From the NCBI RefSeq assembly GCF_002844575.1, contig NZ_PIQO01000007.1, positions 1 to 64,000 of the forward strand: 64,000 nt of DNA, in the 5' to 3' direction. Source of the DNA: Heyndrickxia camelliae. GTDB taxonomy: Bacteria > Bacillota > Bacilli > Bacillales > Bacillaceae_C. Of this stretch, positions 30,460 through 39,554 are shown one piece after another. The position numbers and the translations under genes are program-made. Under the pieces are notes generated by a model, which was not told where the DNA came from, ran no database searches, and saw only the letters and a list, made by a program, of their open reading frames with translations. Positions within the stretch are counted from its first letter, which is position 1; each line of letters starts with the position of its first letter.

Positions 30460-31272
30460 TTATCGAGGTTGATCCGTGGCCATGAATCCAAAGGAGACGT
30501 GATCTTGTACAGGGATCCAAGCCCCGATACCTTGGGATGTTACGTTTTTAACCATGATTCTTTTCTGTTTGCCTTTTAAGACTAGGTATACTTCTCCGTA
30601 AGTTACCTTGCCCTTTTCATTAATGGCAGGTGCATAACCATACAGGTAGCCAAGTCTTCTTGGAGGAATATTATATACTCGGTCCTTCTTAGTGCCTCCT
30701 CCAACGATTGTTTCAAAAGAAAGCGGAAGGTTCGTTGCATTCATTGCTTTCAGTAGCATCATTTTCTTCACATCTTCGGCTTTTGCAACTTTTGCAGTGA
30801 GACCTCCCCTTACCACTTTTTGAGATTCCTGGACATAATGAATCTGATAATTGTTTTTTCCGCCGCGATTATCAAAATAATTCGTATTAATCTTTTGGTA
30901 CTGCCAATTTGGTGATGTTTCCATTGATTCATAATTTAACGGCCACTCCCCTAAATAAATAGTGGCTCTTAAACCGATGGACAATGGAGAATTATTAACA
31001 GATGATTCATTTAAGATTCTAATTAAGTTAGGATTTTCAATCTTTACATTAGATGTTTTGATAACCTTCTTGGTAAATTCACTTGGCTGTAAATACGGAA
31101 GGTCCTGTGTAGAATTTGGGTACGTATTTTCCTTCGTAATATCTAATACAGACGAAGGAACCGTCAATTTCTTTATTCCTTTGGACGGAGGGGCAGCTTT
31201 ATTCGCGAATGCACTTGGCGTTGCAGATAAAAAAATCAATAAAAACACAAGTAATAGCCTTTGCCATTTCAT
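30460..31272 (-). CDS. yfkD: YfkD-like secreted protein
   Basis: 270 aa from ATG at 31272, which gives a clean signal peptide (MKWQRLLLVFLLIFLSATPS-AFA); the upstream codons have no site. The mature protein has VPSSVLDITKENTYPNSTQD, LRATIYLGEWPLNYESMETS and a conserved-looking YNIPPRRLGYLYGYAPAINE. Family name from the B. subtilis neighbour order yfkD-chaA(yfkE)-yfkF, seen here too. Function not known. Confidence 0.82.
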   Translation of the reverse strand: MKWQRLLLVFLLIFLSATPSAFANKAAPPSKGIKKLTVPSSVLDITKENTYPNSTQDLPYLQPSEFTKKVIKTSNVKIENPNLIRILNESSVNNSPLSIGLRATIYLGEWPLNYESMETSPNWQYQKINTNYFDNRGGKNNYQIHYVQESQKVVRGGLTAKVAKAEDVKKMMLLKAMNATNLPLSFETIVGGGTKKDRVYNIPPRRLGYLYGYAPAINEKGKVTYGEVYLVLKGKQKRIMVKNVTSQGIGAWIPVQDHVSFGFMATDQPR

Positions 31273-31338
31273 TATTGAGAGACTCCCTTCATAAGATGAG
31301 TAATCATTTGTTTTTACTTTTTCCAGCATGAATATTTC

Positions 31339-31347
31339 TTATCCACA
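31339..31347. promoter_or_regulatory. Perfect DnaA box
   Basis: TTATCCACA, exact consensus, between yfkD and chaA. A single box can occur by chance. Confidence 0.4.
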
Positions 31348-31364
31348 AATTTTTACTGATCCAT

Positions 31365-31399
31365 AAAAAACTACTTAGCCGTATAGACTAAGTAGTCTT
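31365..31399 (-). terminator. Terminator of chaA
   Basis: ACTACTTAG and CTAAGTAGT arms, T-run on the minus strand; two bases past the chaA stop. Confidence 0.85.
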
Positions 31400-31400
31400 C

Positions 31401-32456
31401 TTATAAAAGATAAAATCCGATTCCCATTATGATATAAGCTGCTAATAAAGTAGCCCCCTCAAACCAATTCGTTTCACCATCATTCGCTAATATAATGGAT
31501 AACAAGACAGCGGTTACCATTGCCACTAATTCAGGCATTGTAAACACCAGCGGCATTGGGTGGCTGAAAAATAAGGATAATATGACGAGAACTGGTGCTA
31601 CAAACATGGATATTTGCAGGGTTGAGCCGAAAGCGATTTCCACCGCTACATCCATCTTATTTTTATAAGCCATCAAGATTGCCGATGCATGTTCTGCTGC
31701 GTTTCCTACAATCGCAACAATCACAATACCAATAAATAATTCACTCCAGCCAAAGCTTCTGGCCACAGACTCAAATGTATGAACCAAATTTTCAGAAATA
31801 TAAGCCACTGCTACAGTTGATAAAAATAAGATCCCAATTGCCTTCCCCTTCTTCCATTCTGGAACCTCTTCTTCCTCATCATCAACAACAGACGGGTCCT
31901 GATATATTCCTCTATGTGTAACCAGCTTAAAAAATAAAGCAGCAAGGTATAGCAAGATTAAAATAATCGCTATTCCTACACTTAGATGAACAGTGTTGGT
32001 TAAATTAAGATTCATGGAGAAAACTTCTGGAATAACGAAAGCAACGATAACGGCAAATATTAGTAAGCCGGAATTGTGTCTCGCATCGTAGACATTAAAT
32101 TTCTGGCGTTTAAATTTAATCCCACCTATCAGAAAGGCCATTCCTGCTACTAATAATAAATTCCCCAATACAGATCCCGTTAAGGAGGCAAGTACAACTT
32201 CGTTTAGCCCAGCTTGAATAGAAAAGATGGATATAATCAACTCTACCGCATTACCAAACGTTGCATTTAATAACCCTCCAATCCTTGGACCTGCAACAAT
32301 TGCTAAACTCTCGGTAGCTCTTCCCATAAAGCTTGCCAATGCAATGATTGTTAAACAATATATAATAAACATTATAACGCTTGGCCAATGAAATATAGCG
32401 CCAATAACTGAAATCGGTACCCCAATAAATACCATTATTGCAAAGACTCTATTCAT
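31401..32456 (-). CDS. chaA: Ca2+/H+ antiporter, CaCA family
   Basis: 351 aa, eleven hydrophobic segments. Two inverted alpha repeats carry the acidic ion-binding motifs: GNAVELIISIFSIQAG near residue 70 and GNAAEHASAILMAYKNKMD near 245. An acidic loop (VVDDEEEEVPEWKK) separates the halves. It exports calcium in exchange for protons at the cell membrane. Same order as B. subtilis yfkD-chaA. Start behind TTAGGAGGTCATT. Confidence 0.9.
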   Translation of the reverse strand: MNRVFAIMVFIGVPISVIGAIFHWPSVIMFIIYCLTIIALASFMGRATESLAIVAGPRIGGLLNATFGNAVELIISIFSIQAGLNEVVLASLTGSVLGNLLLVAGMAFLIGGIKFKRQKFNVYDARHNSGLLIFAVIVAFVIPEVFSMNLNLTNTVHLSVGIAIILILLYLAALFFKLVTHRGIYQDPSVVDDEEEEVPEWKKGKAIGILFLSTVAVAYISENLVHTFESVARSFGWSELFIGIVIVAIVGNAAEHASAILMAYKNKMDVAVEIAFGSTLQISMFVAPVLVILSLFFSHPMPLVFTMPELVAMVTAVLLSIILANDGETNWFEGATLLAAYIIMGIGFYLL

Positions 32457-32874
32457 AATGACCTCCTAACTAAATTGCTTCTTCCTATTATCGTAACCTC
32501 TTATTAAAATGAAAACGCAGGAAAGATATTCTCCTTCTTCCATATAAAGCGAAAATTAAAAAAAATGCCTGTCTTCCTACTTTATGATATATCGAAAATT
32601 CAAATGATTATTCCAATTATTTTGTTTAATTGCATTCCCATCGCTGATAAGATTAGGTATTATGATAATGAGAACAAAAGCGCTTGCGACTTATCCATCT
32701 TTGTATGGATGCGTGAAATTTGTATTGTAATTTTACCTAATGCTGATTTATCGTACAGAGACATAGAAATCCGCTATCCAATAGACGCAGGACCTTTTTT
32801 TTACAAAGTTATCCAGATAGAGAACTTATCATATATTTCTAAAACAAAAAAATTTAACACCGAGGGAATACATA
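32457..32874. other. Gap between divergent chaA and the MFS gene
   Basis: 418 bases. An in-frame extension upstream of 32875 exists on the plus strand, but it has no ribosome site and an unlikely sequence for an MFS N terminus, so it is taken as non-coding. No hairpin or operator stood out. Confidence 0.6.
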
Positions 32875-34046
32875 TGGGGAAAACTAATTTTAGATTTTGG
32901 ATATTAGTTAGTATTGTTGCAATGTCAGGATTTTCACAAGGGATGCTGCTGCCATTAATCTCCGTCATATTTGAAAGCAGCGGCTTATCCTCCTCCTTAA
33001 ATGGGATTAATGCGACCGCCTTATACATTGGGACACTGATTGCCTCTCCTTTTATGGAGCAGCCGTTAAGAAAATTCGGCTACAAACCAATAATATTGGT
33101 GGGTGGTTTAGATGTCGTTGTCTCCTTAATTTCATTTCCTTTATGGAAAACATTTTGGTTTTGGTTCTTTTTGCGGCTGCTGATTGGAATTGGTGACCAT
33201 GCTTTGCATTTTGCCACCCAAACATGGATTACTTCTTTTTCCTCTCCAAAACGATTGGGGAGAAATATATCACTGTATGGATTATTCTTTGGAATCGGCT
33301 TTGCAGTAGGTCCTTTAATGACTCCGCTTGTTAAAGTTAATCAGTCATTGCCGTTTATTATTTCTTCGCTATTTTGCCTCATCGGCTGGTTATTTATTTT
33401 TACTTTAAAAAATGAATTTCCAGATCAGGATATCGAAGTAAATTCTTTTTTTAAAACGATTAAACGATTTTCATCTGCCCTTAAGTATGGTTGGATTGCC
33501 TTTTTGCCGCCTTTAGGATACGGATTTTTGGAATCCTCCTTAAACGGCAGTTTTCCTGTATACGCACTCCGTAATGGAATTGATGTCAAAAATGTTTCCG
33601 TTCTGCTAGCAGCATTTGCAATTGGAGCGATCGTCTTTCAGCTTCCCCTGGGAATAATGAGTGATAAATATGGACGTCGAAACATTTTAATTTTCATTCT
33701 GCTTTTAGGAAGTGTCTGCTTTACGACAGCAAGCATTGTCGAAGGTTCCGTTATTGCCTTGCTTTTCTGTCTGTTTATTGCCGGAATGCTGGTAGGGTCT
33801 ACATTCTCCCTTGGGATTTCTTATATGGCTGATTTGATGCCAAAAAACTTATTGCCTACTGGGAATTTACTATGTGGGATTTTCTATAGTATCGGAAGCT
33901 TAGGAGGTCCATTTATCGGTGGATTATTTATTCAATATTTCCGGAGTATAAGCTATTTTCATATCATTAGTACCATATTGTTCATTGTCTTTTTGCTCAT
34001 TCTTACATTCGGACATAAATCATTTGTAACTGTTAGAGAAAAATAA
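32875..34046 (+). CDS. yfkF: MFS transporter, YfkF-like
   Basis: About 390 aa from ATG at 32875 behind ACCGAGGGAATACAT. Twelve membrane segments. MFS loop 2-3 signature is altered (MEQPLRKFGYKPIIL), while the matching loop 8-9 motif GIMSDKYGRRNIL is typical. Gene order chaA-yfkF as in B. subtilis. Probably a drug or metabolite exporter; substrate unknown. Confidence 0.82.
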
Positions 34047-34047
34047 T

Positions 34048-34077
34048 AAAAGGGTGGCGAGTAGCCACCCTCTTTTA
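34048..34077 (+). terminator. Terminator of the yfkF-like gene
   Basis: GGGTGGC and GCCACCC around GAGTA, T-rich flanks on both strands; also serves the convergent 27-aa gene. Confidence 0.85.
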
Positions 34078-34161
34078 TTAGTGATATCCATTCTGCCCGT
34101 TCGCAGAACCAGATGTTTTTCCTTTTGGCTTTTGTTTTTTATTTTGCTTTGTTTTACCCAT
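34078..34161 (-). CDS. 27-aa Lys-rich peptide
   Basis: ATG at 34161 behind AGAGGAGTGAACTGTT. MGKTKQNKKQKPKGKTSGSA then NGQNGYH. Strongly basic, Gly/Ser/Asn end. Resembles tiny basic spore-associated proteins of bacilli, but I cannot name a family. Good ribosome site and terminator support it. Confidence 0.55.
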   Translation of the reverse strand: MGKTKQNKKQKPKGKTSGSANGQNGYH

Positions 34162-34252
34162 AACAGTTCACTCCTCTTTGTTGTAAATGAACTTACAATT
34201 TTAGTTTCATCATTTTCCAAAAAAGCTTCCATGGTATCTTTTGTAAGTTCTT

Positions 34253-35095
34253 TTAGCAATTTTTGTTTCTATCTGTCAACATCGCATTTATTTCTCCGCC
34301 AATCATCAAGATGAACCCAGTTAGATAAAACCAAAGCATTAATACGATAATTCCCCCTAAACTGCCATAGGTTGTTGAATAGTGACCAAAATTCCCAACA
34401 TAATAAGAGAATGCATAAGATACGATAGCCCAACCAATGGTTGCAATAATTGCTCCAGGGATAACCGTCAAACATTTTATTTTTTTATTCGGTGTTATAA
34501 AATAGAGAGCCATAAATACTACAAATAAAATAACCATACTTATAAACCATCGCAATCCATTCCATAGACTTACAAATCCTTCCGATATCCCGAAATATGA
34601 AAAAATATAGATTCCAAAGATTTCTCCAAACAATGGAACAATTAACGCAATCAATAATACAAATATCATTGCAATGGTTAGCAGAATCGATAATCCCCTT
34701 GTGATAAAAAATGGCCTAGTTTCTTGTACATCATATGCTCGATTCATGGCTCGGATAATTGCGTTCATTCCTAAAGACGCAGACCAAAGTGCTGCAATAA
34801 TTCCAAACGATAATAATCCACCGCTTCGATTATTCAATATTTCTCCGAGGTTTTCTTCTATCATGGCAACAGTTTGTTTTGGAGCAAAGTCACGAATAAC
34901 ATTCAATAGATCCTCTGTTGTTAAAGGAAGATAAGAGAGCAGTGAAACCATAAATAATAACAACGGGAACATTGATAAAAGAAAAAAATAGGCTAATTGC
35001 CCTGCTACACCATTAATATCGTTCCCATCTATTCTCTTCACTAAATTTTTAACAAAGTTTATTACATTTCTTACCTTAAAGAAGCCGTTCCCCAT
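34253..35095 (-). CDS. yfkH: YihY/BrkB-family membrane protein (YfkH)
   Basis: 280 aa with six membrane segments. Starts with a soluble helix (VINFVKNLVKRIDGNDINGV), then AGQLAYFFLLSMFPLLLFMV, a family hallmark. The central GLLSFGIIAALWSASLGMNA precedes NRAYDVQETRPFF, and the end is YGSLGGIIVLMLWFYLTGFI. Formerly called ribonuclease BN by mistake; role unclear. Matches yfkH by neighbourhood. Confidence 0.88.
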   Translation of the reverse strand: MGNGFFKVRNVINFVKNLVKRIDGNDINGVAGQLAYFFLLSMFPLLLFMVSLLSYLPLTTEDLLNVIRDFAPKQTVAMIEENLGEILNNRSGGLLSFGIIAALWSASLGMNAIIRAMNRAYDVQETRPFFITRGLSILLTIAMIFVLLIALIVPLFGEIFGIYIFSYFGISEGFVSLWNGLRWFISMVILFVVFMALYFITPNKKIKCLTVIPGAIIATIGWAIVSYAFSYYVGNFGHYSTTYGSLGGIIVLMLWFYLTGFILMIGGEINAMLTDRNKNC

Positions 35096-35251
35096 TTTTT
35101 CACCTCAACAATGTACCATGCTTGTACATTATTTTCCCTTGTTCATGATAGAAAAAACATAATTCTATAAAATCCTTTTTAATTTCCATTTGACACCTAT
35201 TCCTTTTCGTGAAAATATAGAAATAGCTCTGAAGAGGAAAGGATGCTTATC

Positions 35252-35473
35252 ATGAATCTTACCGAAAAAACACCTGAAAACATTGAGTATATGATTTCAG
35301 AAATAACTACTAAATTAAAAATGGTGAATGCAGAAGCAATAAAAGCAACAAATTACACAGAGGAAATGTACGATGATTTACATGAGATTTATGAAATGGT
35401 GATGAAGAAAAATTCCTTTAGTCCGAATGAAATGCAGGCAATTGTAGAGGAATTAGGGAACTTACGGAAATAA
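35252..35473 (+). CDS. yfkK: YfkK (DUF1128) family protein
   Basis: 73 aa from ATG at 35252 behind GAGGAAAGG (an ATG 9 bases up is too close to the site). MNLTEKTPENIEYMISEITT, then KLKMVNAEAIKATNYTEEMY, then FSPNEMQAIVEELGNL. Matches the DUF1128 family; function unknown. Continues the yfk neighbourhood. Confidence 0.85.
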   Translation: MNLTEKTPENIEYMISEITTKLKMVNAEAIKATNYTEEMYDDLHEIYEMVMKKNSFSPNEMQAIVEELGNLRK

Positions 35474-35508
35474 AGTGAAATCAGGACCATCCCAGCGAGC
35501 TATGACAC

Positions 35509-35541
35509 AAAAAACGGCATCCATTTTGGATGCCGTTTTTT
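35509..35541. terminator. Bidirectional terminator between yfkK and map
   Basis: AAAAAACGGCATCC and GGATGCCGTTTTTT, 14-bp perfect arms, 5-base loop, convergent genes. Confidence 0.93.
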
Positions 35542-35549
35542 GCTATATA

Positions 35550-36302
35550 TTAATCTTCTTGGTCTGTAATAATCACAATTCCGTTATTCGTAACGGCAAG
35601 AGTGTGCTCATACTGTGCAGAAAGAGATCCATCTAATGTACGAGCGGTCCAGCCATTGTTATCCATTTTCGTTTCGAAACCGCCGATATTCACCATAGGT
35701 TCAATGGTAAATACCATTCCTTCTTTAATGCGAGGTCCTTTTCCAGGAAGCCCATAATGAGGAACTTCCGGCTTTTCATGTATGGTTGGTCCAATTCCAT
35801 GACCGATAAAATTGCGTACCACAGAGAATCCTTGTGCTTCCACATATGTTTGAATGGCATGACCGATATCGCCAATGCGATTACCTACTTTTACTTGTTC
35901 CATCCCTTTATACAAAGATTCTTTCGTAACATCCAATAGTTTTTGAGTAAGCGGATCAACTTTTCCGACTGGATAGCTCCATGCTGAATCCGCTAATGCA
36001 CCATTTAAATTTACAACCATATCAATGGTTACAATATCGCCTTCTTCAAGAGGCTGCTTTCTAGGAAAACCGTGACAAATTTCATCATTTATACTCGCGC
36101 AAGTTGCATATTCATATCCTTTATACCCCTTTTGTTCAGGTGTTGCCCCATGCTCTGCTAAAAAACGGTCGACAAACTGGTCAATTTCCCAAGTTGTAAT
36201 TCCGGGTTTAATCATTTTTGCTATTTCCTTATGGGTTCTCGCTAATAATTCACCGGCTTTTTTCATCATATCGATCTCTCGCTGCGATTTTAACGTAATC
36301 AT
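35550..36302 (-). CDS. map: Methionine aminopeptidase, type I
   Basis: 250 aa, pita-bread fold. MITLKSQREIDMMKKAGELL opens the protein; the metal ligands are in EGDIVTIDMVVNLNGALADS, NFIGHGIGPTIHEKPEVPHY, VFTIEPMVNIGG and QYEHTLAVTNNG. Removes the initiator Met. It stands alone rather than in the ribosomal protein cluster, like B. subtilis MapB (yflG). Start behind GAAAGGAAGATTG. Confidence 0.93.
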   Translation of the reverse strand: MITLKSQREIDMMKKAGELLARTHKEIAKMIKPGITTWEIDQFVDRFLAEHGATPEQKGYKGYEYATCASINDEICHGFPRKQPLEEGDIVTIDMVVNLNGALADSAWSYPVGKVDPLTQKLLDVTKESLYKGMEQVKVGNRIGDIGHAIQTYVEAQGFSVVRNFIGHGIGPTIHEKPEVPHYGLPGKGPRIKEGMVFTIEPMVNIGGFETKMDNNGWTARTLDGSLSAQYEHTLAVTNNGIVIITDQED

Positions 36303-36517
36303 TTCAATCTTCCTTTCACTTCAGTCCTATCTATATGTATGTCATTCCCAATTTAATGTGAACTTAATATAACCATCATATCGCTAAAACAATTCAATGA
36401 CAAAAAAAATCCCTTCACATGACAAAAATCTATTTATTTCCCGAGAAATTCTTAACGAATCGTGCGATAATTCAGATAGTAATTTAAATCATGTCGAATA
36501 TGTATATATAACGAATG

Positions 36518-36549
36518 AAAAAAGCTTTCTGTACTATTGTACAAAAAGC
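36518..36549 (-). terminator. Terminator of the motAB operon
   Basis: GCTTT-TGTAC / GTACA-AAAGC arms with one opposed mismatch, then TTTTTT on the minus strand. Confidence 0.75.
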
Positions 36550-36552
36550 CAA

Positions 36553-37341
36553 TTATTGTTTCGTCACCTTCACTCGTGGCATGATTAGCACTTCTACACG
36601 TCTATTTTTTGCTCTTCCTTCTGCAGTACTGTTACTAGCAATTGGCTTAAATTCACCATAACCTTTTACACTAAAATATTTTGGATCCAGCTGTTTATTT
36701 TCCAGAATAATTTCCATAAAATTCAATGCTCTCATTACACTAAGTTCCCAGTTAGATTGGAAATTAGCATTATGAATAGGAACATTATCCGTATGCCCAC
36801 TTATCAAAATGTTTCGTGGCGGATCCATTACCAATAAATTAGCTAATTCTTTTGCTGTTTGGATATCGTCATGGCGGATTTCAGCACTTCCAGAATTAAA
36901 AAGAACATTATCCCTAATGGTTAATAATAATCCCTCATCCGTTAAAGAAGTGGCAAATTTACCTTCTAGCTTTTTTTCTTTAATATATACATTTACTTTT
37001 GCCTGTAATTCCTGTAATTCTTCTTTATCTTGATTCTGCAATTGTTTAAGTTTATCTGTGTTTTGCTGAGTTTGCGGGGCAGTAACCTGATTTTTCTCTC
37101 CCTCATTTATATTATTGCTATCTTGTGGTGCAGGCTTTGTATAGTTCAAAACTCCAGATCCACTTACAAATATTCCATTAAAGACTTTTGAAAGTTCTTT
37201 TAGCTTTTGTGCATCTACTGAGCTGCTAGCAAAGAGAACAATAAATAAGGCAAGCAACAAAGTCAAAATATCAGCATATGGAAGCAACCATGCCTCATTT
37301 ATATGATCGTCATCTCTGCCTTTCTTTTTTCTTCTACTCAT
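36553..37341 (-). CDS. motB: Flagellar motor stator protein MotB
   Basis: 262 aa. Short basic N terminus (MSRRKKKGRDDDHINEAWLL), one membrane helix PYADILTLLLALFIVLFASS with the proton-carrying Asp near residue 24, a Gln/Asn-rich linker and an OmpA-like peptidoglycan-binding domain (ILISGHTDNVPIHN, then NWELSVMRALNFMEI, then RRVEVLIMPR). Anchors the stator to the wall. Overlaps motA by 8 bases. Confidence 0.95.
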   Translation of the reverse strand: MSRRKKKGRDDDHINEAWLLPYADILTLLLALFIVLFASSSVDAQKLKELSKVFNGIFVSGSGVLNYTKPAPQDSNNINEGEKNQVTAPQTQQNTDKLKQLQNQDKEELQELQAKVNVYIKEKKLEGKFATSLTDEGLLLTIRDNVLFNSGSAEIRHDDIQTAKELANLLVMDPPRNILISGHTDNVPIHNANFQSNWELSVMRALNFMEIILENKQLDPKYFSVKGYGEFKPIASNSTAEGRAKNRRVEVLIMPRVKVTKQ

Positions 37342-38128
37342 TTGCTAACTCACTGCCTTCTGCAAGAATCTTTTTACGTTCTTCTGCCGGTAAATAAGAA
37401 GCTAATTTTTGCTCGATAACTCTAGGGGCTTCTCCCTCTAATATAGATAGGATACCTTCAAGCATCATTTCTTTCACTTTTGCTTCCTGTTTCGATTTTT
37501 GCTTTAACTTATTGGCAAAAGGATTCCAAAGTACATAACCTGTAAAAATCCCCAGCATTGTTGCCACAAACGCTGCAGAAATTGCGTGACCTAATTCATC
37601 CGTATTATCCATATGTGCTAAGGCTGCAATTAGTCCAAGCACAGCTCCTAATACCCCTAGTGTTGGTGCATAGGTTCCAGCTTGAGAAAATATTGCTGCT
37701 CCTGCTTGATGTCGATCTTCCATCGCATCAATTTCTTCACTTAATACATCCCGAATATACTCGGCACTTTGACCGTCTACTGCAAGACTTAAGCCATTTT
37801 TCAAAAATGGATCCTCTACTTCCAACAATTTTCCTTCTAATGCTAATAATCCTTCTTTACGTGCCAACTGCGCTAAATCAGAGAATAAGGTAATAATTGC
37901 TTTCCCATCCAATAACTTTTGCTCTGTAAAGATAATTTTAAATAGCTTAGGGACCTTCTTAATTTCACTCAACGGGAATGCAATCGTTACAGATGCGACC
38001 GTTCCTGCAATAATAATCAATATCGCCGCAGGATTAATGATAACAGAAGGATTTACCCCTTTTAGCACCATACCTACTCCGACAGCAATAAACCCAATAA
38101 TGACTCCGATAACCGATGTTTTATCCAT
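37334..38128 (-). CDS. motA: Flagellar motor stator protein MotA
   Basis: 264 aa, four membrane helices. MDKTSVIGVIIGFIAVGVGM opens helix 1. The cytoplasmic loop carries VDGQSAEYIRDVLSEEIDAM, and DRHQAGAAIFSQAGTYAPTL leads into helix 3; residues line up well with B. subtilis MotA rather than sodium-type MotP. Proton channel of the flagellar stator. Preceded by a sigma-D promoter. Confidence 0.95.
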   Translation of the reverse strand: MDKTSVIGVIIGFIAVGVGMVLKGVNPSVIINPAAILIIIAGTVASVTIAFPLSEIKKVPKLFKIIFTEQKLLDGKAIITLFSDLAQLARKEGLLALEGKLLEVEDPFLKNGLSLAVDGQSAEYIRDVLSEEIDAMEDRHQAGAAIFSQAGTYAPTLGVLGAVLGLIAALAHMDNTDELGHAISAAFVATMLGIFTGYVLWNPFANKLKQKSKQEAKVKEMMLEGILSILEGEAPRVIEQKLASYLPAEERKKILAEGSELANE

Positions 38129-38163
38129 AATTTTTCACCCTATAATTTATTCATTCTCCTTTT

Positions 38164-38189
38164 ATATCGGCTAACAATTCAACTTTTTA
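38164..38189 (-). promoter_or_regulatory. Sigma-D (flagellar) promoter of motAB
   Basis: Minus strand TAAA (38189-38186), 14-base spacer, GCCGATAT (38171-38164). This matches the sigma-D consensus and lies about 40 bases before the motA start. Confidence 0.85.
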
Positions 38190-38240
38190 AGATATTTTCT
38201 CTGAAAGTTCGACAAATCCTTATTTTCTCGGCAAAAAAAC

Positions 38241-38276
38241 AGAAAAACAGGACTTTAGAAGGAGTCCTGTTTTTAC
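38241..38276 (-). terminator. Terminator of the DUF1992 gene
   Basis: AAAAACAGGAC and GTCCTGTTTTT arms, 11 bp; overlaps the stop codon. Confidence 0.88.
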
Positions 38277-38647
38277 TTTAAAAGTTTATTTTCAATTTTA
38301 CGCTCATAGTTTTTGAACACGGAAGAATTGGTTTTAACCCCGCGTTTCGATAACATACTATTATATTTAAGCAGCTTTTCATTTAGCTCGTTTTTTAGTT
38401 CCTCTTGTTCCTTGTCATTTTTACATTGTCGGATTAAATCTTGGATGGACATCATTTCTTTCTTTAATGCAGTTTCTTCCTGCGTATAACCGGCATTTTT
38501 CATGATACGATAAGCCATTCTTAAATCCTCAGGAAGATTTGCAAATTCATCTTCAGGCAGAGGCTTTCCCATTCCAGGGAGATTATCAAACTCACCGTTC
38601 TTATAAGCTTCCTTTATTCGATGCTCGGTAATTCTAAAAAAATCCAT
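38273..38647 (-). CDS. DUF1992 (DnaJC28-like domain) protein
   Basis: 124 aa from ATG at 38647 behind AAAGGGGAAAATAT. MDFFRITEHRIKEAYKNGEF, then DNLPGMGKPLPEDE, then LRMAYRIMKNAGYTQEETAL. The motif GEFDNLPGxGKPL is the hallmark of the DUF1992/DnaJ homologue subfamily C member 28 domain. Function unknown. Confidence 0.88.
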   Translation of the reverse strand: MDFFRITEHRIKEAYKNGEFDNLPGMGKPLPEDEFANLPEDLRMAYRIMKNAGYTQEETALKKEMMSIQDLIRQCKNDKEQEELKNELNEKLLKYNSMLSKRGVKTNSSVFKNYERKIENKLLK

Positions 38648-38829
38648 ATATTTTCCCCTTTCCGACATGGTATATCATTATTATATCGGAAATCGTTGTT
38701 TTAAATCATAAATAAACAGATGAAAATTGACAATATTCCAACATTTACATTTCTTAACACTTTCCATTAGGATAAACGTCTTAAGGGGTGGGTACCCTAA
38801 CAAGGACAGATTAGCGAAGGAGGAGAACG

Positions 38830-38985
38830 ATGGCTCGTGGTAAATCCTTAAATCATAAGCAAAAAAATCATCCAGGTAATTTCCCGCAAAATAGCATAAC
38901 AGAAAAGCATCGGAAAGAACGAATCGAGGATGAAGAATTTATTGTCGTACAGGAAGCCTTTAAAAATCGTGTAGAGGAAGATTAG
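38830..38985 (+). CDS. 51-aa small hydrophilic protein
   Basis: ATG at 38830 behind GCGAAGGAGGAGAACG. MARGKSLNHKQKNHPGNFPQ, NSITEKHRKERIEDEEFIVV, then QEAFKNRVEED. Charged, no membrane part, of the size and style of small spore-associated or stress proteins in bacilli. Strong ribosome site and terminator support expression. Family not recognised. Confidence 0.7.
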   Translation: MARGKSLNHKQKNHPGNFPQNSITEKHRKERIEDEEFIVVQEAFKNRVEED

Positions 38986-38995
38986 GTAGATATTA

Positions 38996-39024
38996 ATCCC
39001 CATTTTTCAATGGGGTTTTTTCTT
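38996..39024 (+). terminator. Terminator of the 51-aa gene
   Basis: CCCCAT and ATGGGG arms around TTTTTCA, then TTTTTTC. Confidence 0.85.
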
Positions 39025-39091
39025 TTTAACATGCCAAGCATCATTGTATAATATAATGAAAATGAGTGAAATAAAGATGGGGGGAATGAAA

Positions 39092-39514
39092 TTGTTCGAA
39101 AATCCTGCTGGTTTCTGGAGACGATTTGGTGCACTAATATTAGATGGTATTGTATTTATGATTATTGGTTTTTTATTTATAGGTATTGATAATAAAGATA
39201 CCCGTGATTCCATTAATGGAGTAGTTCAGCTGATATACCAAACAGCCTTACCCATTATTTGGTTTGGTTACACATTAGGAAAAAGAGCCTTAGGAATTCG
39301 CATCGTAAAAAAAGATGGGGGTACCCCTACGATTGGCACGATGCTCCTTAGAAATATAGTTGGCGGCATTGTATATGGCATTACATTTGGAATTGCCTTA
39401 ATTGTAAGTATCTTTATGGTGGCAATTCGTGAGGATAAAAGATCTATCCATGATTTTATTGCGGGAACGTATGTTACAAGCAACCCGCCAAGCAAAGAAG
39501 GCTTAGTAGACTAA
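39092..39514 (+). CDS. RDD-family membrane protein
   Basis: 140 aa from TTG at 39092 behind GATGGGGGGAATGAAA; the ATG six bases earlier touches the site. FENPAGFWRRFGALILDGIV is the RDD hallmark (Arg, then Asp in helix 1). Two further helices follow, with YTLGKRALGIRIVKKDGGTP between helices 2 and 3. Role in transport or osmotic adaptation is not settled. Confidence 0.82.
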   Translation: MFENPAGFWRRFGALILDGIVFMIIGFLFIGIDNKDTRDSINGVVQLIYQTALPIIWFGYTLGKRALGIRIVKKDGGTPTIGTMLLRNIVGGIVYGITFGIALIVSIFMVAIREDKRSIHDFIAGTYVTSNPPSKEGLVD

Positions 39515-39551
39515 AAAGCTTGAACATCCTTAATGGGTGTTCAAGCTTTTT
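39513..39551. terminator. Bidirectional terminator between the RDD gene and hmp
   Basis: AAAAAGCTTGAACA and TGTTCAAGCTTTTT, 14-bp arms, convergent genes. Confidence 0.92.
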
Positions 39552-39554
39552 ACA

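Noticed and set aside
32565-32874. N-terminal extension of the MFS gene
   Set aside because: No ribosome site at the upstream ATG, unlikely sequence, while 32875 has a proper site and begins the first membrane helix.
36553-38128. Sodium-type MotPS stator
   Set aside because: Sequence follows B. subtilis MotA/MotB closely, with a sigma-D promoter.
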